Below, in pieces: positions 1 to 10,165 of a stretch of DNA of 64,000 nucleotides. The stretch spans positions 2,728,001-2,792,000 of the forward strand of contig NZ_FNSO01000004.1 of the NCBI RefSeq assembly GCF_900105945.1, read 5' to 3'. Origin of the DNA: Amycolatopsis tolypomycina (GTDB lineage Bacteria > Actinomycetota > Actinomycetes > Mycobacteriales > Pseudonocardiaceae). The notes beneath the pieces are model-generated. The model did no database searches. It saw only the letters and a program-made list of their open reading frames with translations, and was not told the origin of the DNA. The position numbers and the translations under genes are program-made. Position 1 is the stretch's first letter; each line of letters opens with the position of its first letter.

Positions 1-69
1 CCGGTCATCGTGTGGGGTGCGGACGAGCTGTTCCGCTGGGTCACCCGCCGCGGCGACGCTCGGGAGTGA
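1..69 (+). CDS. C-terminal tail of a protein, probably a P-type cation ATPase (partial)
   Basis: The first 22 codons are open from base 1 and end in TGA at 67-69, three bases before the convergent alpha-galactosidase gene ends. The visible tail reads PVIVWGADELFRWVTRRGDA and so on. The pattern P-V/F-I-V-W-G-A-D-E-L followed by basic residues resembles the extreme C-terminus of actinobacterial cation-translocating P-type ATPases, after the last membrane helix. CtpF, an enzyme of that type, belongs to the mycobacterial DosR regulon, which fits the neighbourhood. Only 22 residues are visible, so the assignment is tentative. Confidence 0.4.
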   Translation, partial: PVIVWGADELFRWVTRRGDARE

Positions 70-72
70 CGC

Positions 73-1746
73 TCACGCCGCGGGCGCCGTCCACTGCTGG
101 TTCGCTTGGCCGTTGCAGGCCCAGAGGAGGACCTTGGTGCCGTTCGCGGTTCCCTGGCCACTGGCGTCCAGGCAGAGGTTCGACTGGACGCCGGTGATCG
201 TCCCGTTCGCGTTCACCGTCCACTGCTGGTTGGCCTGGCCGTTGCAGTCCCAGATGACCACGGGCGTCCCGTTGGCCGTGCCCTGGCCGGATGCGTCGAG
301 GCACTTGGTGCCGTAGACGGTGAGCTGGCGGCTCGCCGTCCGGGTCCAGGTCTGGCCGGAGCCGCCCTGGCAGTCCAGCAGTTGCACCTGGGTGCCGTTG
401 GCGGTGGTCGCGCCGGGCACGTCGAGGCAGCGCCCGGACTGCTTGCCGGTGATCGGCCCGCCGGTCGGAGGCGTGCCGTCGGTGCCGGTGACGGTCAGCA
501 GGATCGCCTCCCCGGCCGGGACCGAAGTGGCGTAGCCGGAGGTGAAGGTCCCGCGGTCGGCGCCGGCCCAGACGTCGCGGACGACCGCCGAACCCGACAG
601 GCCGAGGGCGGACCACCGGGCGGTGATGGTGGCGGCCGACCCGGTGCGGTTGAGCAGGACGACGGCCCGGCGGCCGGTGCCGGACAGCACCTTCTGGTAG
701 ACCTGGAGACCCGAGGCGTCCTCGGTGACCTTGGTGCCCTGCCGCCCCAGCGAGTCCTGGTCGATGGCGATCATCTCGCGGTTGGTCAGCGCGGCGCGGG
801 TGGCGGCGCTCATGTCGCTGGGCTTGTTGCCCGCGATCAAGGGCGCGCCGGAGATCGCCCAGAGGCTCAGGTGGGTGCGGTTCTGCGCGTCGGAGAAGCC
901 GGGCAGCCCGGCGATGAGCATGTCGGGATCGTTGTAACGGCCGGGACTCTGCGCGCTCGGGTGCTGCGCGGCGTCGAAGTTGGCCAGCATCCGCGACATC
1001 GACGGCCGCTCGCCCCAGTAGATGATGTCACCGCTGGTCCGCCACAGGTTGGCGATGCCGGGCGCCCAGTTCCAGGGCTGGTTGCCGCCCCACTCGCAGA
1101 CGGAGAACGTCATCGGCCGGCCGGTTTGGGCGGTGGCGCGCGAGATCGAGTCGCTGATCTGGGTGTAGGCCGTGCGCGCGTTCAGCCCTTCGGCGTTGCC
1201 GCCGCACCAGTCGACCTTCACGTAGTCGAAGCCCCAGCGCGAGAACTGCAGGAAGTCCTGGTCGTAGTGGCCTTCGGCGCCGGTGCCGGGGTAGGCGGGG
1301 TGCCCGGTGGGGTAGTAGTAGCCGCAGCCGTTGCGTCCGGCGTCGGTGTAGATGCCCGCCTTCAGGCCCTTGCTGTGGATGTAGGCGGTGATGGCGGACA
1401 TCCCGCCCGGCCACTTCGCGGTGTCGACGGTGATGTTGCCGTTCGCGTCGCGGCTGCCGGTCCACCAGCCGTCGTCGATGTTGACGTACTCGTAGCCCGC
1501 GTCCTTCATACCGGAGGTGACGAGCGCGTCCGCCTGCTGCTCGATGACGGTGTGGTCGATCGCCCCGGCGAAGGAGTTCCAGGAATTCCAGCCCATCGGC
1601 GGCTTGGTGATCGGAGCCGGCGCGGCAGCGGCGCTCGACGGCGCCGCGACGGAGAAGAGGGCGGCGATCAGCGCGCACACCGTCCACAGAGGACTCAGCG
1701 GGCGCTTGGCTCGGCGTGCTTGCGCGTGCGGCAACGGAACCCCCAT
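73..1746 (-). CDS. Secreted GH27 alpha-galactosidase with C-terminal ricin-type lectin domain
   Basis: Exo-acting enzyme that removes terminal alpha-D-galactose from oligosaccharides and galactomannan outside the cell. The 557-residue product starts with a signal peptide (basic start, hydrophobic core to about residue 42, AAAAPA). The GH27 barrel follows, with MGWNSWN near residue 51, DDGWW near 91, the nucleophile Asp179 in YVKVDWC and the probable acid/base Asp240 in RTSGD. The last ~125 residues form a beta-trefoil with three Q-x-W repeats (QTW, QQW, QQW), a carbohydrate-binding module. I chose ATG at 1746; the GTG at 1779 would place the start inside the palindromic operator. It is a catabolic gene and probably unrelated to the stress island that follows. 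Confidence 0.93.
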   Translation of the reverse strand: MGVPLPHAQARRAKRPLSPLWTVCALIAALFSVAAPSSAAAAPAPITKPPMGWNSWNSFAGAIDHTVIEQQADALVTSGMKDAGYEYVNIDDGWWTGSRDANGNITVDTAKWPGGMSAITAYIHSKGLKAGIYTDAGRNGCGYYYPTGHPAYPGTGAEGHYDQDFLQFSRWGFDYVKVDWCGGNAEGLNARTAYTQISDSISRATAQTGRPMTFSVCEWGGNQPWNWAPGIANLWRTSGDIIYWGERPSMSRMLANFDAAQHPSAQSPGRYNDPDMLIAGLPGFSDAQNRTHLSLWAISGAPLIAGNKPSDMSAATRAALTNREMIAIDQDSLGRQGTKVTEDASGLQVYQKVLSGTGRRAVVLLNRTGSAATITARWSALGLSGSAVVRDVWAGADRGTFTSGYATSVPAGEAILLTVTGTDGTPPTGGPITGKQSGRCLDVPGATTANGTQVQLLDCQGGSGQTWTRTASRQLTVYGTKCLDASGQGTANGTPVVIWDCNGQANQQWTVNANGTITGVQSNLCLDASGQGTANGTKVLLWACNGQANQQWTAPAA

Positions 1747-1764
1747 CGGCGGTGACGGTGGAAG

Positions 1765-1778
1765 TGTGAACGCTAACA
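1765..1778. promoter_or_regulatory. Probable LacI-family operator upstream of the alpha-galactosidase
   Basis: TGTGAACGCTAACA is an imperfect inverted repeat (TGTTAACG-type half sites around a central CG) 18 bases upstream of the chosen ATG. Operators of this TGTTAGCGCTAACA class precede many actinomycete glycoside hydrolase genes and are bound by LacI-family sugar repressors. Its position argues against the upstream GTG start. Confidence 0.55.
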
Positions 1779-1822
1779 CAACTGCCGCGGCGGAGGTTCT
1801 TCCCGGTGAAACTTTCAGTTTT

Positions 1823-2272
1823 CTACGCCGGAGCCAGGTGATTCGCCGCCTCCGGGGTGATGACCACGACCGGGCACCGCGAGTACCGCACGCACTCCCG
1901 CCCGACGCTGCCCAGCACCAGATCCGCCACCGCGCCGCCGCGGTGCGTGCCGAGCACCAGCAGGTCCGCGTCCGCCGATGCCGTCACCAGCTCCGTCGCC
2001 GGGTCGCCGTGGATCGTCCGGGTCTCCACTGCGGCCGCCGTTTCGATGCCCAGTTCGCGGACGTGCGCGTCGAGCGAGTAGCCCGCCTCGGGGACCCGGC
2101 CGTGCGGCTGGAAGGCGAACGACGTCCCCGGCAGCAGCTCGTCGCGCGGCCGGACGAGGATCGCGCGGACCGTGTCGCCCGCGTGGGCGCCGATCTCGAG
2201 GGCCCACCGCAGTGCCGCGTCGCCGCGGGGTGAACCGTCCATGCCGACGATGATGACGCGGCCAGTGCTCAT
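1823..2272 (-). CDS. Universal stress protein, single domain
   Basis: 149-residue UspA-fold protein, presumably cytoplasmic and nucleotide-binding. The Rossmann-like start [19 protein letters not shown] and the final strand CPVVVITPE are typical. The ATP-binding signature G-2x-G-9x-G-S is present as GTHR...LGS, with Arg replacing the second Gly, so nucleotide binding may be altered. The ATG at 2272 follows GGAAAGAAGGAAG at good spacing; longer reading frames lack a ribosome site. It is divergent from an Acg-type nitroreductase across 169 bases, the same USP/nitroreductase pairing seen in mycobacterial DosR loci. Confidence 0.88.
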   Translation of the reverse strand: MSTGRVIIVGMDGSPRGDAALRWALEIGAHAGDTVRAILVRPRDELLPGTSFAFQPHGRVPEAGYSLDAHVRELGIETAAAVETRTIHGDPATELVTASADADLLVLGTHRGGAVADLVLGSVGRECVRYSRCPVVVITPEAANHLAPA

Positions 2273-2441
2273 GACTTCCTTCTTTCCTCGGGCGTTGCCG
2301 CGATCGTGCGTCCGGCGGACCACGGCCGGATAGGGACGAATTCCGCCGGGGCGAGTGACTTTGTGCTCCGGTGCCGGCTCGGCGCACCCCGCGACCATGA
2401 CTGTGGCGGAGCACCCCGCTCCGCGACGAGGAGTGACGGCG

Positions 2442-3413
2442 ATGACCGCGGCCCTGACCACCGAGCAGATCGGCGTGCTGGCTCGCGCCGTGAGCCGCGC
2501 CCCTTCGGTGCACAACAGCCAGCCGTGGCAGCTGCTGATCCGCGGCACCGAGGTCGACCTGATCGAGCGCCGGGAGGTCGAACTCCGCCGCCACGACCCG
2601 CTCGGCCGGGACCGCGTGCTCTCCTGCGGCGCCGCACTGACCAACCTCGAACTCGCTGTCCGCGCGCTCGGCCGGGACTGCCACGTCGACCTGAGAGCCG
2701 ACGGCGACGTCGTGGCCACGGTAACGATCGGCCGCCCACGCGCCACCTCTGCCCGGGACTACGCGCTGTACCAGGCAATCGGCCGCCGCCGCAGTCACCG
2801 GCACCGGTTCTTCCACAACCGCGTGCCGACGGACGTGTGCCGCGCGCTGGCCGCCGCCGGCGAGACGACGGGTGTCCACGTCAACGTCCCCGGACCGCTG
2901 GACAAGCTGGCCGAGCTCCTCGGCTTCGCCACGCGCGTCCTCCGCGACGATCGCGGCTACCAACGCGAGCTGGCGGTGTGGACCACCCACACCCACGGGT
3001 GGGACGCCCACGGCGACGGAGTCGCCGAGGAGGCGCTCAGCCCGGAAGCCCTGCCGGTCGCCGGGCTCGTCCGTACCGGTACCCCGGTTCCGGACGACGC
3101 CGTGCTCGCCGATCGGCTCGCCGCGGAGAACCTGCTGATCATCTGCACCGACGGCGACGCCCGGGCCGACCACCTCGCCGCCGGTGCGGCGCTGCAACGC
3201 GTCTGGCTCACCGCGGCGGCCAAGGCCCTGGTGGGCTCGGTCATCACCCAGCCGCTGCACCTCACCGGCGTCCGGGCGCGGCTCGTCTCCGAGCTGGCCT
3301 TGCCCGGCGTCCCTCAGGCGATCTTCCGCTTCGGCTACCCGGCTGTCCCCGCTGCACCCTCACCACGGCTCCCACTCGGCGAGCTGTTCCGGCCTCCAGG
3401 AGGAACCCGATGA
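2442..3413 (+). CDS. Acg/Rv3131-family nitroreductase-like flavoprotein
   Basis: 323-residue member of the Acg family (Acg/Rv2032, Rv3131, Rv3127), degenerate duplicated nitroreductases. Mycobacterial Acg is thought to sequester FMN rather than act as a classical nitroreductase. The diagnostic N-terminal motif [12 protein letters not shown] is at residues 20-31, and the C-terminal ITQPLHL...PQAIFRFGY block is present. ATG at 2442 has GAGGAG eight bases upstream; earlier ATGs at 2355 and 2397 lack such a site. Its stop overlaps the ppsA start (ATGA), so the two are translationally coupled. Three full-length paralogues occur in this window. Confidence 0.87.
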   Translation: MTAALTTEQIGVLARAVSRAPSVHNSQPWQLLIRGTEVDLIERREVELRRHDPLGRDRVLSCGAALTNLELAVRALGRDCHVDLRADGDVVATVTIGRPRATSARDYALYQAIGRRRSHRHRFFHNRVPTDVCRALAAAGETTGVHVNVPGPLDKLAELLGFATRVLRDDRGYQRELAVWTTHTHGWDAHGDGVAEEALSPEALPVAGLVRTGTPVPDDAVLADRLAAENLLIICTDGDARADHLAAGAALQRVWLTAAAKALVGSVITQPLHLTGVRARLVSELALPGVPQAIFRFGYPAVPAAPSPRLPLGELFRPPGGTR

Positions 3414-5653
3414 CCTACGTACGCGACCTGGCCGAAATCCGGCTCACCGACGACGAGACCGTCGGGGGCAAGGGCGCGAACCTCGGCGAGCTGATCTCCG
3501 CCGGGTTCCCCGTGCCGGGCGGCTTCGTCATCTCCCGCGACGGCTACTGGGCCGCGCTGGAGAAGGCCGGCGTCCGGGCTGAAGTCGCCGATCTGCACGC
3601 CAAGGCCCTGGCCAATGTGGACGACGCCGAGTTGCTGGCGGAGCACTGTGACCGCATCCGCGACCTGGTCCGGTTGGCCGGCCTCACTGGCGACCTGCGG
3701 GAGGAGATCGCGCAGGCCTACCGCGGACTCGGCTCGGCGACGCCGGTCGCGATCCGGTCCTCGGCCACCGGCGAGGACGGCGCCGAAGCCTCGTTCGCCG
3801 GGATGAACGCGACCTACACCAACATCTGGGGCGACCACGCCGTCGCCGAGCACGTGGTGGACTGCTGGACATCGTTGTTCAGCCCGCGGGTCGTCAGCTA
3901 CCGCGCCAGCCGCGGGTTCACCGGCGAACCGGCGATCGCGGTCGTCGTGCAGCGCATGATCCGCTCCGAGCGCTCCGGCGTCATCTTCACCGCCGACCCG
4001 CGCACCGGCGACCGTGACCGCGTCGTCGTCGAAGCGGTGTTCGGCCAGGGCGAGGCGATCGTCAGCGGCGCCGTCGAGCCCGACACCTACGTCGTCGGCA
4101 AGCAGGACCTGCTGATCCTGTCGGTGCGGATCGGCAGGCAGACCCACAAGATCGTCGCGGACGAGGGCGGCGGCGACGTCACCATCCAGCTGCCGGAGCC
4201 CGCGGGTGGGCGGCGCGTGCTGAGCGAGACCGTCGTGCTCGAGCTGGCCCGGATGGCCTCCCGCGTGGAGGAGCACTACGGCGTGCCGCAGGACATCGAG
4301 TTCGCCATCGCCGACAGCGAGATCTTCCTGGTGCAGTCCCGGCCGATCACCACGCTGCCGCCGCTCACCCCGGCGAGCACGGTCGCGCTCGTCACGGGAC
4401 TCGGCGCGTCGCCGGGCGAGGGCAGCGGCGCGGTCCGCGTGCTGCACGACCCCGTCGAAGCCAAGCACCTGCGCGACGGCGAGATCCTGGTCGCCCCGAT
4501 GACCAACCCGGACTGGGTGCCCGCCATCCGCCGCGCCGCCGCGGTGGTCACCGACGGCGGTGGCATGACCTGCCACGCCGCCGTGGTCGCTCGTGAACTC
4601 GGCGTGCCGGCCGTGGTCGGTACCGGCGACGCCACCCGCGTCCTGGTCGACCGCAGCCTGGTCACCGTCGACGGCACCCAGGGCGAGGTCCGGCCGGGCG
4701 CGGCCAAGAAGGCACCCGCGCACACCGCGCCCGTCGCCGCCCCGGTCGCGCCCGAAGCGATCGGCACCAAGCTCTACGTCAACCTCGCGATGCCGGAACA
4801 CGCCGAAGAGGTCGCCGCGCAGGCGGTCGACGGCGTCGGCCTGCTGCGCGCGGAGTTCCTGCTCACCGAGGCGCTCGGCGGCCGGCATCCGCGCGACCTG
4901 CTCGCCAAGGGCGATGAGCGGTCCTTTGTGGACAATATGGCGGAGTCGCTTTTGAAGATCACCAAGCCGTTCGGCACCCGCCCGGTCGTCTACCGCGCCA
5001 CCGACCTGCGCACCAACGAGTTCCGCGGGCTGGCCGGCGGCGAGGAGTTCGAGCCGGTGGAGAGCAACCCGATGATCGGCTACCGCGGCTGCTACCGGTA
5101 CGTGCGCGAGCGCGACCTGTTCGCCCTTGAACTGGAAACCCTGGCGCGGGTCCGCGAGCACACGCCGAACCTGCACCTGATGATCCCGTTCGTGCGCACG
5201 AAGTGGGAGCTGGAGGAGTGCTTGGAGCTGGTCGACGCGAGCCCGCTCGGCCGGCAGCGCGGCCTGCACCGCTGGGTGATGGCCGAGGTGCCCTCGGTCG
5301 TGCACTGGCTGGGCGAGTACGCCGGGATGGGTATCGACGGCGTCTCCATCGGCAGCAACGACCTCACGCAGCTGATGCTGGGTGTCGACCGCGACTCGGG
5401 CCAGTGCGCGGAGCTGTTCGACGAAGCCGACCCGGCGGTGCTCGACGCGATCGAGCGGATCATCCGCGTCGCCCGGCACCGCGGCATCACCTCGTCGCTG
5501 TGCGGCCAGGCGCCGTCCACCAAGCCCGGCTTCGCCGAGCACCTGGTGCGCTTCGGCATCACGTCGATCTCGGTCAACCCCGACGTCATCGGCCCGGCCC
5601 GCGCGGCGATCGCGTCGGCCGAGCGGCGGATCCTGCTGGAAGCCACCCGATGA
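3410..5653 (+). CDS. ppsA: Phosphoenolpyruvate synthase (pyruvate, water dikinase)
   Basis: Converts pyruvate, ATP and water to PEP, AMP and phosphate, feeding gluconeogenesis from C3 compounds. At 747 residues it is slightly shorter than E. coli PpsA. Order: N-terminal ATP-grasp/pyruvate-phosphate dikinase domain ([10 protein letters not shown] near residue 20, [11 protein letters not shown] near 120), swivelling phosphohistidine domain [15 protein letters not shown] with His389, and C-terminal PEP/pyruvate barrel with SIGSNDLTQ and the catalytic Cys698 in SSLCGQAP. It sits in an ATGA-linked chain: nitroreductase, ppsA, ABC ATPase, ABC permease. A PEP-forming enzyme among dormancy genes suggests carbon rerouting when respiration is limited. 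Confidence 0.93.
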   Translation: MTYVRDLAEIRLTDDETVGGKGANLGELISAGFPVPGGFVISRDGYWAALEKAGVRAEVADLHAKALANVDDAELLAEHCDRIRDLVRLAGLTGDLREEIAQAYRGLGSATPVAIRSSATGEDGAEASFAGMNATYTNIWGDHAVAEHVVDCWTSLFSPRVVSYRASRGFTGEPAIAVVVQRMIRSERSGVIFTADPRTGDRDRVVVEAVFGQGEAIVSGAVEPDTYVVGKQDLLILSVRIGRQTHKIVADEGGGDVTIQLPEPAGGRRVLSETVVLELARMASRVEEHYGVPQDIEFAIADSEIFLVQSRPITTLPPLTPASTVALVTGLGASPGEGSGAVRVLHDPVEAKHLRDGEILVAPMTNPDWVPAIRRAAAVVTDGGGMTCHAAVVARELGVPAVVGTGDATRVLVDRSLVTVDGTQGEVRPGAAKKAPAHTAPVAAPVAPEAIGTKLYVNLAMPEHAEEVAAQAVDGVGLLRAEFLLTEALGGRHPRDLLAKGDERSFVDNMAESLLKITKPFGTRPVVYRATDLRTNEFRGLAGGEEFEPVESNPMIGYRGCYRYVRERDLFALELETLARVREHTPNLHLMIPFVRTKWELEECLELVDASPLGRQRGLHRWVMAEVPSVVHWLGEYAGMGIDGVSIGSNDLTQLMLGVDRDSGQCAELFDEADPAVLDAIERIIRVARHRGITSSLCGQAPSTKPGFAEHLVRFGITSISVNPDVIGPARAAIASAERRILLEATR

Positions 5654-6552
5654 GCGCGGCGATCGAGATCCGCGGCCTGCGGAAGTCCTTCGGCCACACC
5701 GTGGCGCTCGACGGGCTCGACCTGACCGTCGAAACCGGCGAGGTGCACGGCTTTCTCGGGCCCAACGGGGCCGGGAAGACCACGACGCTCCGGCTGCTGC
5801 TGGGCCTGCTGCGGGCCGACGGCGGCGAGCTGCGGCTGCTCGGCGGAGACCCCTGGCGCGACGCCGTGGCGCTGCACCGGCGCCTGGCGTACGTGCCGGG
5901 GGAGGTGTCGCTGTGGCCGAACCTGACCGGCGGTGAGGTCATCGACCTGCTCGGCCGGCTGCGCGGCGGCCTCGACCCGGTCCGCCGTGCGCGGTACCTG
6001 GACCGGTTCGAGCTCGACCCGCGGGTCAAAGGCCGCGCGTACTCGAAGGGCAACCGGCAGAAGGTCGCCGTGGTCGCCGCGCTCGCGTCGGACGTCGAGC
6101 TGCTCCTGCTCGACGAACCGACCGCGGGACTGGACCCGCTGATGGAGGAGACCTTCCGGGAGTGCGTCCGCGAGGAACGCGAGCGCGGCCGCACGATCCT
6201 GCTGTCCAGCCACATCCTGTCCGAGGCCGAGGCCCTGTGCGACCGCGTCAGCATCATCCGCGCCGGGAAGCTGGTGGACGCGGGCAGCCTCGACGACCTG
6301 CGCCACCTCACCCGCACGACGATCACCGCCCGGCTCTCGGGTGCTTCGGACGGCCTCGCGAGGCTGCCCGGGGTGCACGACTTCGCCGTGGACGGCTCCG
6401 ACGTCCGGCTGACCGTCGACACCGCCGCGCTGTCCCCGGTGCTGGCCGCGCTCGGCCAGTGCGGTGTGCACAGCCTGGTCAGCCGGCCGCCGACGCTCGA
6501 AGAGCTGTTCCTGCGGCACTACCGCAGCGAGCCGGTGGCGGTGCCGGCATGA
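5650..6552 (+). CDS. ABC-2 type exporter, ATP-binding subunit
   Basis: 300-residue cytoplasmic ATPase that energises the membrane protein encoded next. Walker A is GPNGAGKTT near residue 41, the signature loop is YSKGNRQK (a degenerate LSGGQ, common in the antibiotic/multidrug DrrA-like class), and Walker B is [13 protein letters not shown], followed by the His-switch segment [13 protein letters not shown]. The C-terminal ~80 residues are the extension seen in daunorubicin-resistance-type ATPases. It overlaps ppsA and the permease by ATGA at both ends. The substrate cannot be read from the sequence. Confidence 0.92.
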   Translation: MSAAIEIRGLRKSFGHTVALDGLDLTVETGEVHGFLGPNGAGKTTTLRLLLGLLRADGGELRLLGGDPWRDAVALHRRLAYVPGEVSLWPNLTGGEVIDLLGRLRGGLDPVRRARYLDRFELDPRVKGRAYSKGNRQKVAVVAALASDVELLLLDEPTAGLDPLMEETFRECVREERERGRTILLSSHILSEAEALCDRVSIIRAGKLVDAGSLDDLRHLTRTTITARLSGASDGLARLPGVHDFAVDGSDVRLTVDTAALSPVLAALGQCGVHSLVSRPPTLEELFLRHYRSEPVAVPA

Positions 6553-8141
6553 GCGGCACCTTCACCGGCACTGGCGCGCTGATCCGGCTGGCCCTGCGCC
6601 GCGACCGGATCCGGCTGCCGGCCTGGATCGTCGTGTTCGCGGCGACGGCGGCGTCCGCGGCGGCCGCCACCATGGCCGTCTACCCGACGGCAGCCGACCT
6701 GCACGCGGCGGCGGCGAGCATCAACGGGGTGCCGTCCCTGCGGGCCCTGTACGGGCCGGTGCACGAGCCGACCCTCGGCGCGACCTCGGTGTTCAAGCTG
6801 ACCGCGTTCGGTGCCGCCCTGGTCGGACTGGTGATGATCTTCACCGCGGTCCGGCACACCCGGGCCGAGGAGGAGGCCGGACGGCGGGAGCTGCTCGGCT
6901 CGGCCGTGGTGGGCCGGTACGCCGGGCTCGTCGCCGGGCTGGCCGTGACGGCCGGCGCGAGTGTCGTGCTCGGGGTGGCCACCGCGGCGGCCCTCGCCGC
7001 AACCGGGCTGCCGGTCACCGGCTCCTTGGCGTTCGGGCTGTGCTGGGCGGCTTCAGGCCTGGTGTTCGGCGGCGCGGCGGCGGTGACGGCCCAGCTGACC
7101 AAGAGCGCCCGATCCGCGTCGGGTCTGGCCGCGCTGGCCCTCGTCGCCGCCTACTTCCTCCGCGCGGTGGGCGATTCGGCCGGGCCGGGATGGCTCTCGT
7201 GGGTGTCGCCGATCGGGTGGAGCCAAGAGGTCCGTCCGTACGCGGGTGACGTCTGGTGGGTGCTCGTACTCCCGGCCGTCGCCGCCGCGGCGCTCGGCGG
7301 GGTTGCGATCGCGCTGGCGCGGGTCCGGGACCTCGACGCGGGCCTGCTGCCCGACCACCCGGGCCCCGCCGAGGCCGACCGGGCGCTGCGGAGCACCTGG
7401 GGCCTGGCGTGGCGGCTCAACCGCGGCACGCTCGCCGTGTGGACGAGCGCGTACGTCCTGCTCGGGCTCGTGTGCGGCAGCCTCGCCGGCAACGTCGGCT
7501 CGATGCTGACCAACTCGCAGGCCCAGGCCATGATCACCGCGCTGGGCGGCGAGAAGGGGATCTCCGATGCTTTCCTCGCGGCGGAGCTGGCGATGGCGGG
7601 CGTCATCACGTCGGCCTACGTGATCGCGGTCCTGGTCCGGTTGCGCGCCGAGGAGCGGGCCCTGCGCGTCGAGCCGCTGCTGGCCACCTCGGTGGGCCGG
7701 CGGCGGCTTCTGGGTGGCTACCTCGTCTTCGCGGCCGGGGCGCCCGCGGTGCTGCTGACCGCGCTCGGCCTGGCGGCCGGACTGACGAACGGTGCTTACC
7801 TCGGCCGGATCGGGCCCGAGGTGGCCCGGCTGGTCGGCGCCGCGCTCGCGCAGCTGCCCGCGGTCTGGGTGCTGACCGGCATCGCGACCGTCGTGTTCGG
7901 CCTGTTCGGCCGGGCGCTGACCGCGGCGTGGGTGGCGCTGGTGGCGTTCCTCCTGCTCGGCGAGTTCGGCGCGCTGCTGAAGCTCGACCAGTGGGTGCTC
8001 GACCTGTCGCCGTTCACGCACTCGCCGAAGCTGCCGGGCACGGCGGTCCAGGCAGCGCCCCTGCTCTGGCTCACCGCGTTGGGTGCCGCGCTGGTCGTGG
8101 CCGGCGTGACCGGGTTCCGCCGGCGTGACATCGCCGGTTAG
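6549..8141 (+). CDS. ABC-2 type exporter, large permease subunit
   Basis: 530-residue integral membrane protein with about 12 hydrophobic segments in two similar halves, separated by a polar linker near residues 255-290. This is the double-length permease type that pairs with DrrA-like ATPases and is usually annotated as exporter of polyketide antibiotics. It is translationally coupled to the ATPase upstream. The next gene follows 19 bases downstream with its own ribosome site, so the operon probably continues. Function is inferred from family only. Confidence 0.88.
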   Translation: MSGTFTGTGALIRLALRRDRIRLPAWIVVFAATAASAAAATMAVYPTAADLHAAAASINGVPSLRALYGPVHEPTLGATSVFKLTAFGAALVGLVMIFTAVRHTRAEEEAGRRELLGSAVVGRYAGLVAGLAVTAGASVVLGVATAAALAATGLPVTGSLAFGLCWAASGLVFGGAAAVTAQLTKSARSASGLAALALVAAYFLRAVGDSAGPGWLSWVSPIGWSQEVRPYAGDVWWVLVLPAVAAAALGGVAIALARVRDLDAGLLPDHPGPAEADRALRSTWGLAWRLNRGTLAVWTSAYVLLGLVCGSLAGNVGSMLTNSQAQAMITALGGEKGISDAFLAAELAMAGVITSAYVIAVLVRLRAEERALRVEPLLATSVGRRRLLGGYLVFAAGAPAVLLTALGLAAGLTNGAYLGRIGPEVARLVGAALAQLPAVWVLTGIATVVFGLFGRALTAAWVALVAFLLLGEFGALLKLDQWVLDLSPFTHSPKLPGTAVQAAPLLWLTALGAALVVAGVTGFRRRDIAG

Positions 8142-8160
8142 CACCGCGAAGGGAGAACCG

Positions 8161-9528
8161 ATGTCCGACGGATCCCGAGCCGCCGCGCTCAGCGCCGCCC
8201 GCCGCGCGTCCGCGCCCTACCGCACGAGCCCGTGGCCGGGGAAGTTGCACGTGACCGCGCACCACGCGTCACACGACGATCCGTTGCTGACGTTCCTGGG
8301 CGGGGCCCGGTACCTGCTGGCGGCGGCGGACACCAAACTGCTGGTCGGGTGCGGGCTGTTCGCGGGACCCGAGACGTCGTGGCGCCGCAACTTCTCGCCG
8401 TGCCCCGACGAGATGCGCACGGCCGACGCAGTGGTGTTGCCGAGCGCCGACCTCGGGCACGCCGGATTCCTGCCGCAGCTGGCCGCGGAAGGCTGGCACG
8501 GGCCGGTGTTCGCCACCCCCGGCACCGCCGCGCTGCTTCCGGTGGTGTTGTCCGATGCCGCGAAGCAGTTCGCCGAAGACGCCGGCCAGGCGTGCCCGCC
8601 GGCGCCGGGCGTCCCGCCGTTCCGGGCGGAGGACGTCACCCGTGCGCTGGCTCTGGTCCGGCCGGTCGAGTTCGGCTCGCTGCACCGGCTCGACGGCGCG
8701 GAGTTCGAGTTCGGCCGGGCCGGCGGCCGGCTGGGCGCGGCCTGGGTGCGGGTGCGGGCCGGTGGCCGTTCGGTGGTGTTCGCGGGCCCGTTGGGGGCGG
8801 CGGACCACCCGCTGCTGCGCCCGCCGGACGCCCGTCCGCGTTCCGACGTCCTGGTCCTGGCGGCACCCCACCCACCCGCCGACGGCCACCTGCCCGGCCG
8901 GTTCGCCGCCGCGGTCCGCCGCGCGGCCCGGCGGGACGGCAGCGTGGTCGTCCCGGTGTCGGTGGACGGCGGCATGGAGTCGCTTCGGGCGCTCGCGGAG
9001 ACCGGGCAGCTCCCACCCCTGCCGGTGGTCCTGGACGGCGACCTCGGTCTCGAGGTCTACCGGCAGGCAGCGGCCGAGCTGCGCCGCGGCGCGCGCGTGC
9101 CGGCTCCGGAGTTGCGGCCGGAGCCTCCGGACGGACCGTCGATCGTCCTGGCCGGCCTGGCGACGGCGGACTCCGGACGCGTCCTCCAGCACCTCGCCCG
9201 GCTGCTGCCGGATCGGCGCAACGGGGTGATCCTGCTGGGGCACCCGGCGCCGGGGACACGCGCGGCGCAGCTCGCGGACGGCGCCCGCCACCTGAAGATC
9301 CACGGCCGGTACGTGCCGGTCCGCGCCGAGGTGACCGCGCTCGGCGGCACGGGCGCGTTCGCCGGCCCGGCGGAGGTCCTGGCGTGGGCGACCGCGACCC
9401 CGGCGCCGGAGACCGCGTTCGTGGCCGAGGGGGAAGCGGAACCCGCGCACGCGCTGGCGAAGGCGCTGCACGCGGAAGCGGACTGGTGCGCGGTGGTTCC
9501 CGAGGAGGGCGAACGGGTGTCGTGCTGA
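8161..9528 (+). CDS. Metal-ligand-less metallo-beta-lactamase/beta-CASP protein (probable pseudo-nuclease)
   Basis: 455-residue protein that aligns by eye with the CPSF/YSH1-type MBL-beta-CASP RNA exonucleases. Supporting segments are the strand and loop at 61-70 (VGCGLFAGPE, compare VDCGLFQG), the FATPGTAALLPVVLSDAAKQFAEDA region after it, and a C-terminal ILLGHPAPGTRAAQLADGAR block. The zinc signature THAHLDH is replaced by PSADLGH at residues 94-100, so three of four ligands are lost. The later GHxLGSA and GDLGR motifs read GRLGAA and GPLGAA. Hydrolysis is therefore unlikely; RNA binding or a structural role is possible. ATG at 8161 follows GGGAG. It ends back to back with the DinB-like gene. 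Confidence 0.7.
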   Translation: MSDGSRAAALSAARRASAPYRTSPWPGKLHVTAHHASHDDPLLTFLGGARYLLAAADTKLLVGCGLFAGPETSWRRNFSPCPDEMRTADAVVLPSADLGHAGFLPQLAAEGWHGPVFATPGTAALLPVVLSDAAKQFAEDAGQACPPAPGVPPFRAEDVTRALALVRPVEFGSLHRLDGAEFEFGRAGGRLGAAWVRVRAGGRSVVFAGPLGAADHPLLRPPDARPRSDVLVLAAPHPPADGHLPGRFAAAVRRAARRDGSVVVPVSVDGGMESLRALAETGQLPPLPVVLDGDLGLEVYRQAAAELRRGARVPAPELRPEPPDGPSIVLAGLATADSGRVLQHLARLLPDRRNGVILLGHPAPGTRAAQLADGARHLKIHGRYVPVRAEVTALGGTGAFAGPAEVLAWATATPAPETAFVAEGEAEPAHALAKALHAEADWCAVVPEEGERVSC

Positions 9529-10041
9529 TCACCGACCGACGGTGAGCTGCTGCAGGTGGAAGGCGAAGTGGCGGGCCGGGTACCGGTAGACGTCGGCCAG
9601 GGTCATGGAAGACCGGAAGAACGGGTCCCACCGGACGGGGAAGGCCATTTCGCGCGCGAGTTCGGCCTCGCCGGCCCGGTCCAGGCTGCGGTGCAGGGAC
9701 GCGACGATGCGGGCGAACCACCAAGCGGCGAACCGCGGCCCGAGCAGCCCGCCGCCACAGGAACCGAGGTAGTTGACGAGGTGGAACGGCCGCGCGGCGG
9801 CGTCGAGCCCGGCGGCGAACCCGCGGCTCACCCGGCCGGGCAGACGGCCGGACAGGCGGACCAGGAGCAGCAGAGCGCGCGTGACCTGGTACCCGAAGAC
9901 GAGGTGGAACACCAGCTGCCGGTTGGTCCACCGGGTGCCGCGAGAACGTCGGCGGAGCTCGGCGGCGGTGGCGCCCGCCACGAGGACGCGCAGGGTGGCG
10001 AGGTCACGGTCCCACTGCTCGTGCACCGCCTGGCGATCCAT
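9529..10041 (-). CDS. DinB-like four-helix protein
   Basis: 170 residues, mostly helical. The pattern WDRDLATLRVLVAGATAAEL, then W-TNRQLVFHLVFGYQ, and a late HFAFHLQQL is that of the DinB/YfiT superfamily, whose members bind a metal through three histidines and often act in thiol-dependent (mycothiol or bacillithiol) chemistry. His-46 and the two late histidines are candidate ligands. The start at 10041 has GGAGG nine bases upstream; longer frames lack this. Its stop codon directly abuts that of the convergent MBL-like gene (TGATCA). Confidence 0.6.
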   Translation of the reverse strand: MDRQAVHEQWDRDLATLRVLVAGATAAELRRRSRGTRWTNRQLVFHLVFGYQVTRALLLLVRLSGRLPGRVSRGFAAGLDAAARPFHLVNYLGSCGGGLLGPRFAAWWFARIVASLHRSLDRAGEAELAREMAFPVRWDPFFRSSMTLADVYRYPARHFAFHLQQLTVGR

Positions 10042-10165
10042 GGTCCGGTCCTCCGCGCCGTCGTCCGGCCGAGTTTCCCACCGGTGGACCGGCCCCGGAA
10101 GGAGGAACCCAGCTCGCCGCGGTGCGCACCCGCTACTGGAAGCCCGCACGCGGACGTGCGCGCCG

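Noticed and set aside
1747..1779. GTG start at 1779 for the alpha-galactosidase
   Set aside because: It would place a LacI-type operator inside the coding region and extend the signal peptide unnaturally; ATG 1746 is preferred, although neither has a strong ribosome site.
2333..2368. Possible DosR boxes in the USP/nitroreductase divergent gap
   Set aside because: The best candidates (at 2333 and 2355) match only about 9 of 14 positions, which is not distinguishable from chance in this DNA.
2306..3409. Upstream extension of the ppsA frame
   Set aside because: It lies in another frame across the nitroreductase gene and is Arg/Pro-rich; ppsA clearly starts at 3410 with an ATGA overlap.
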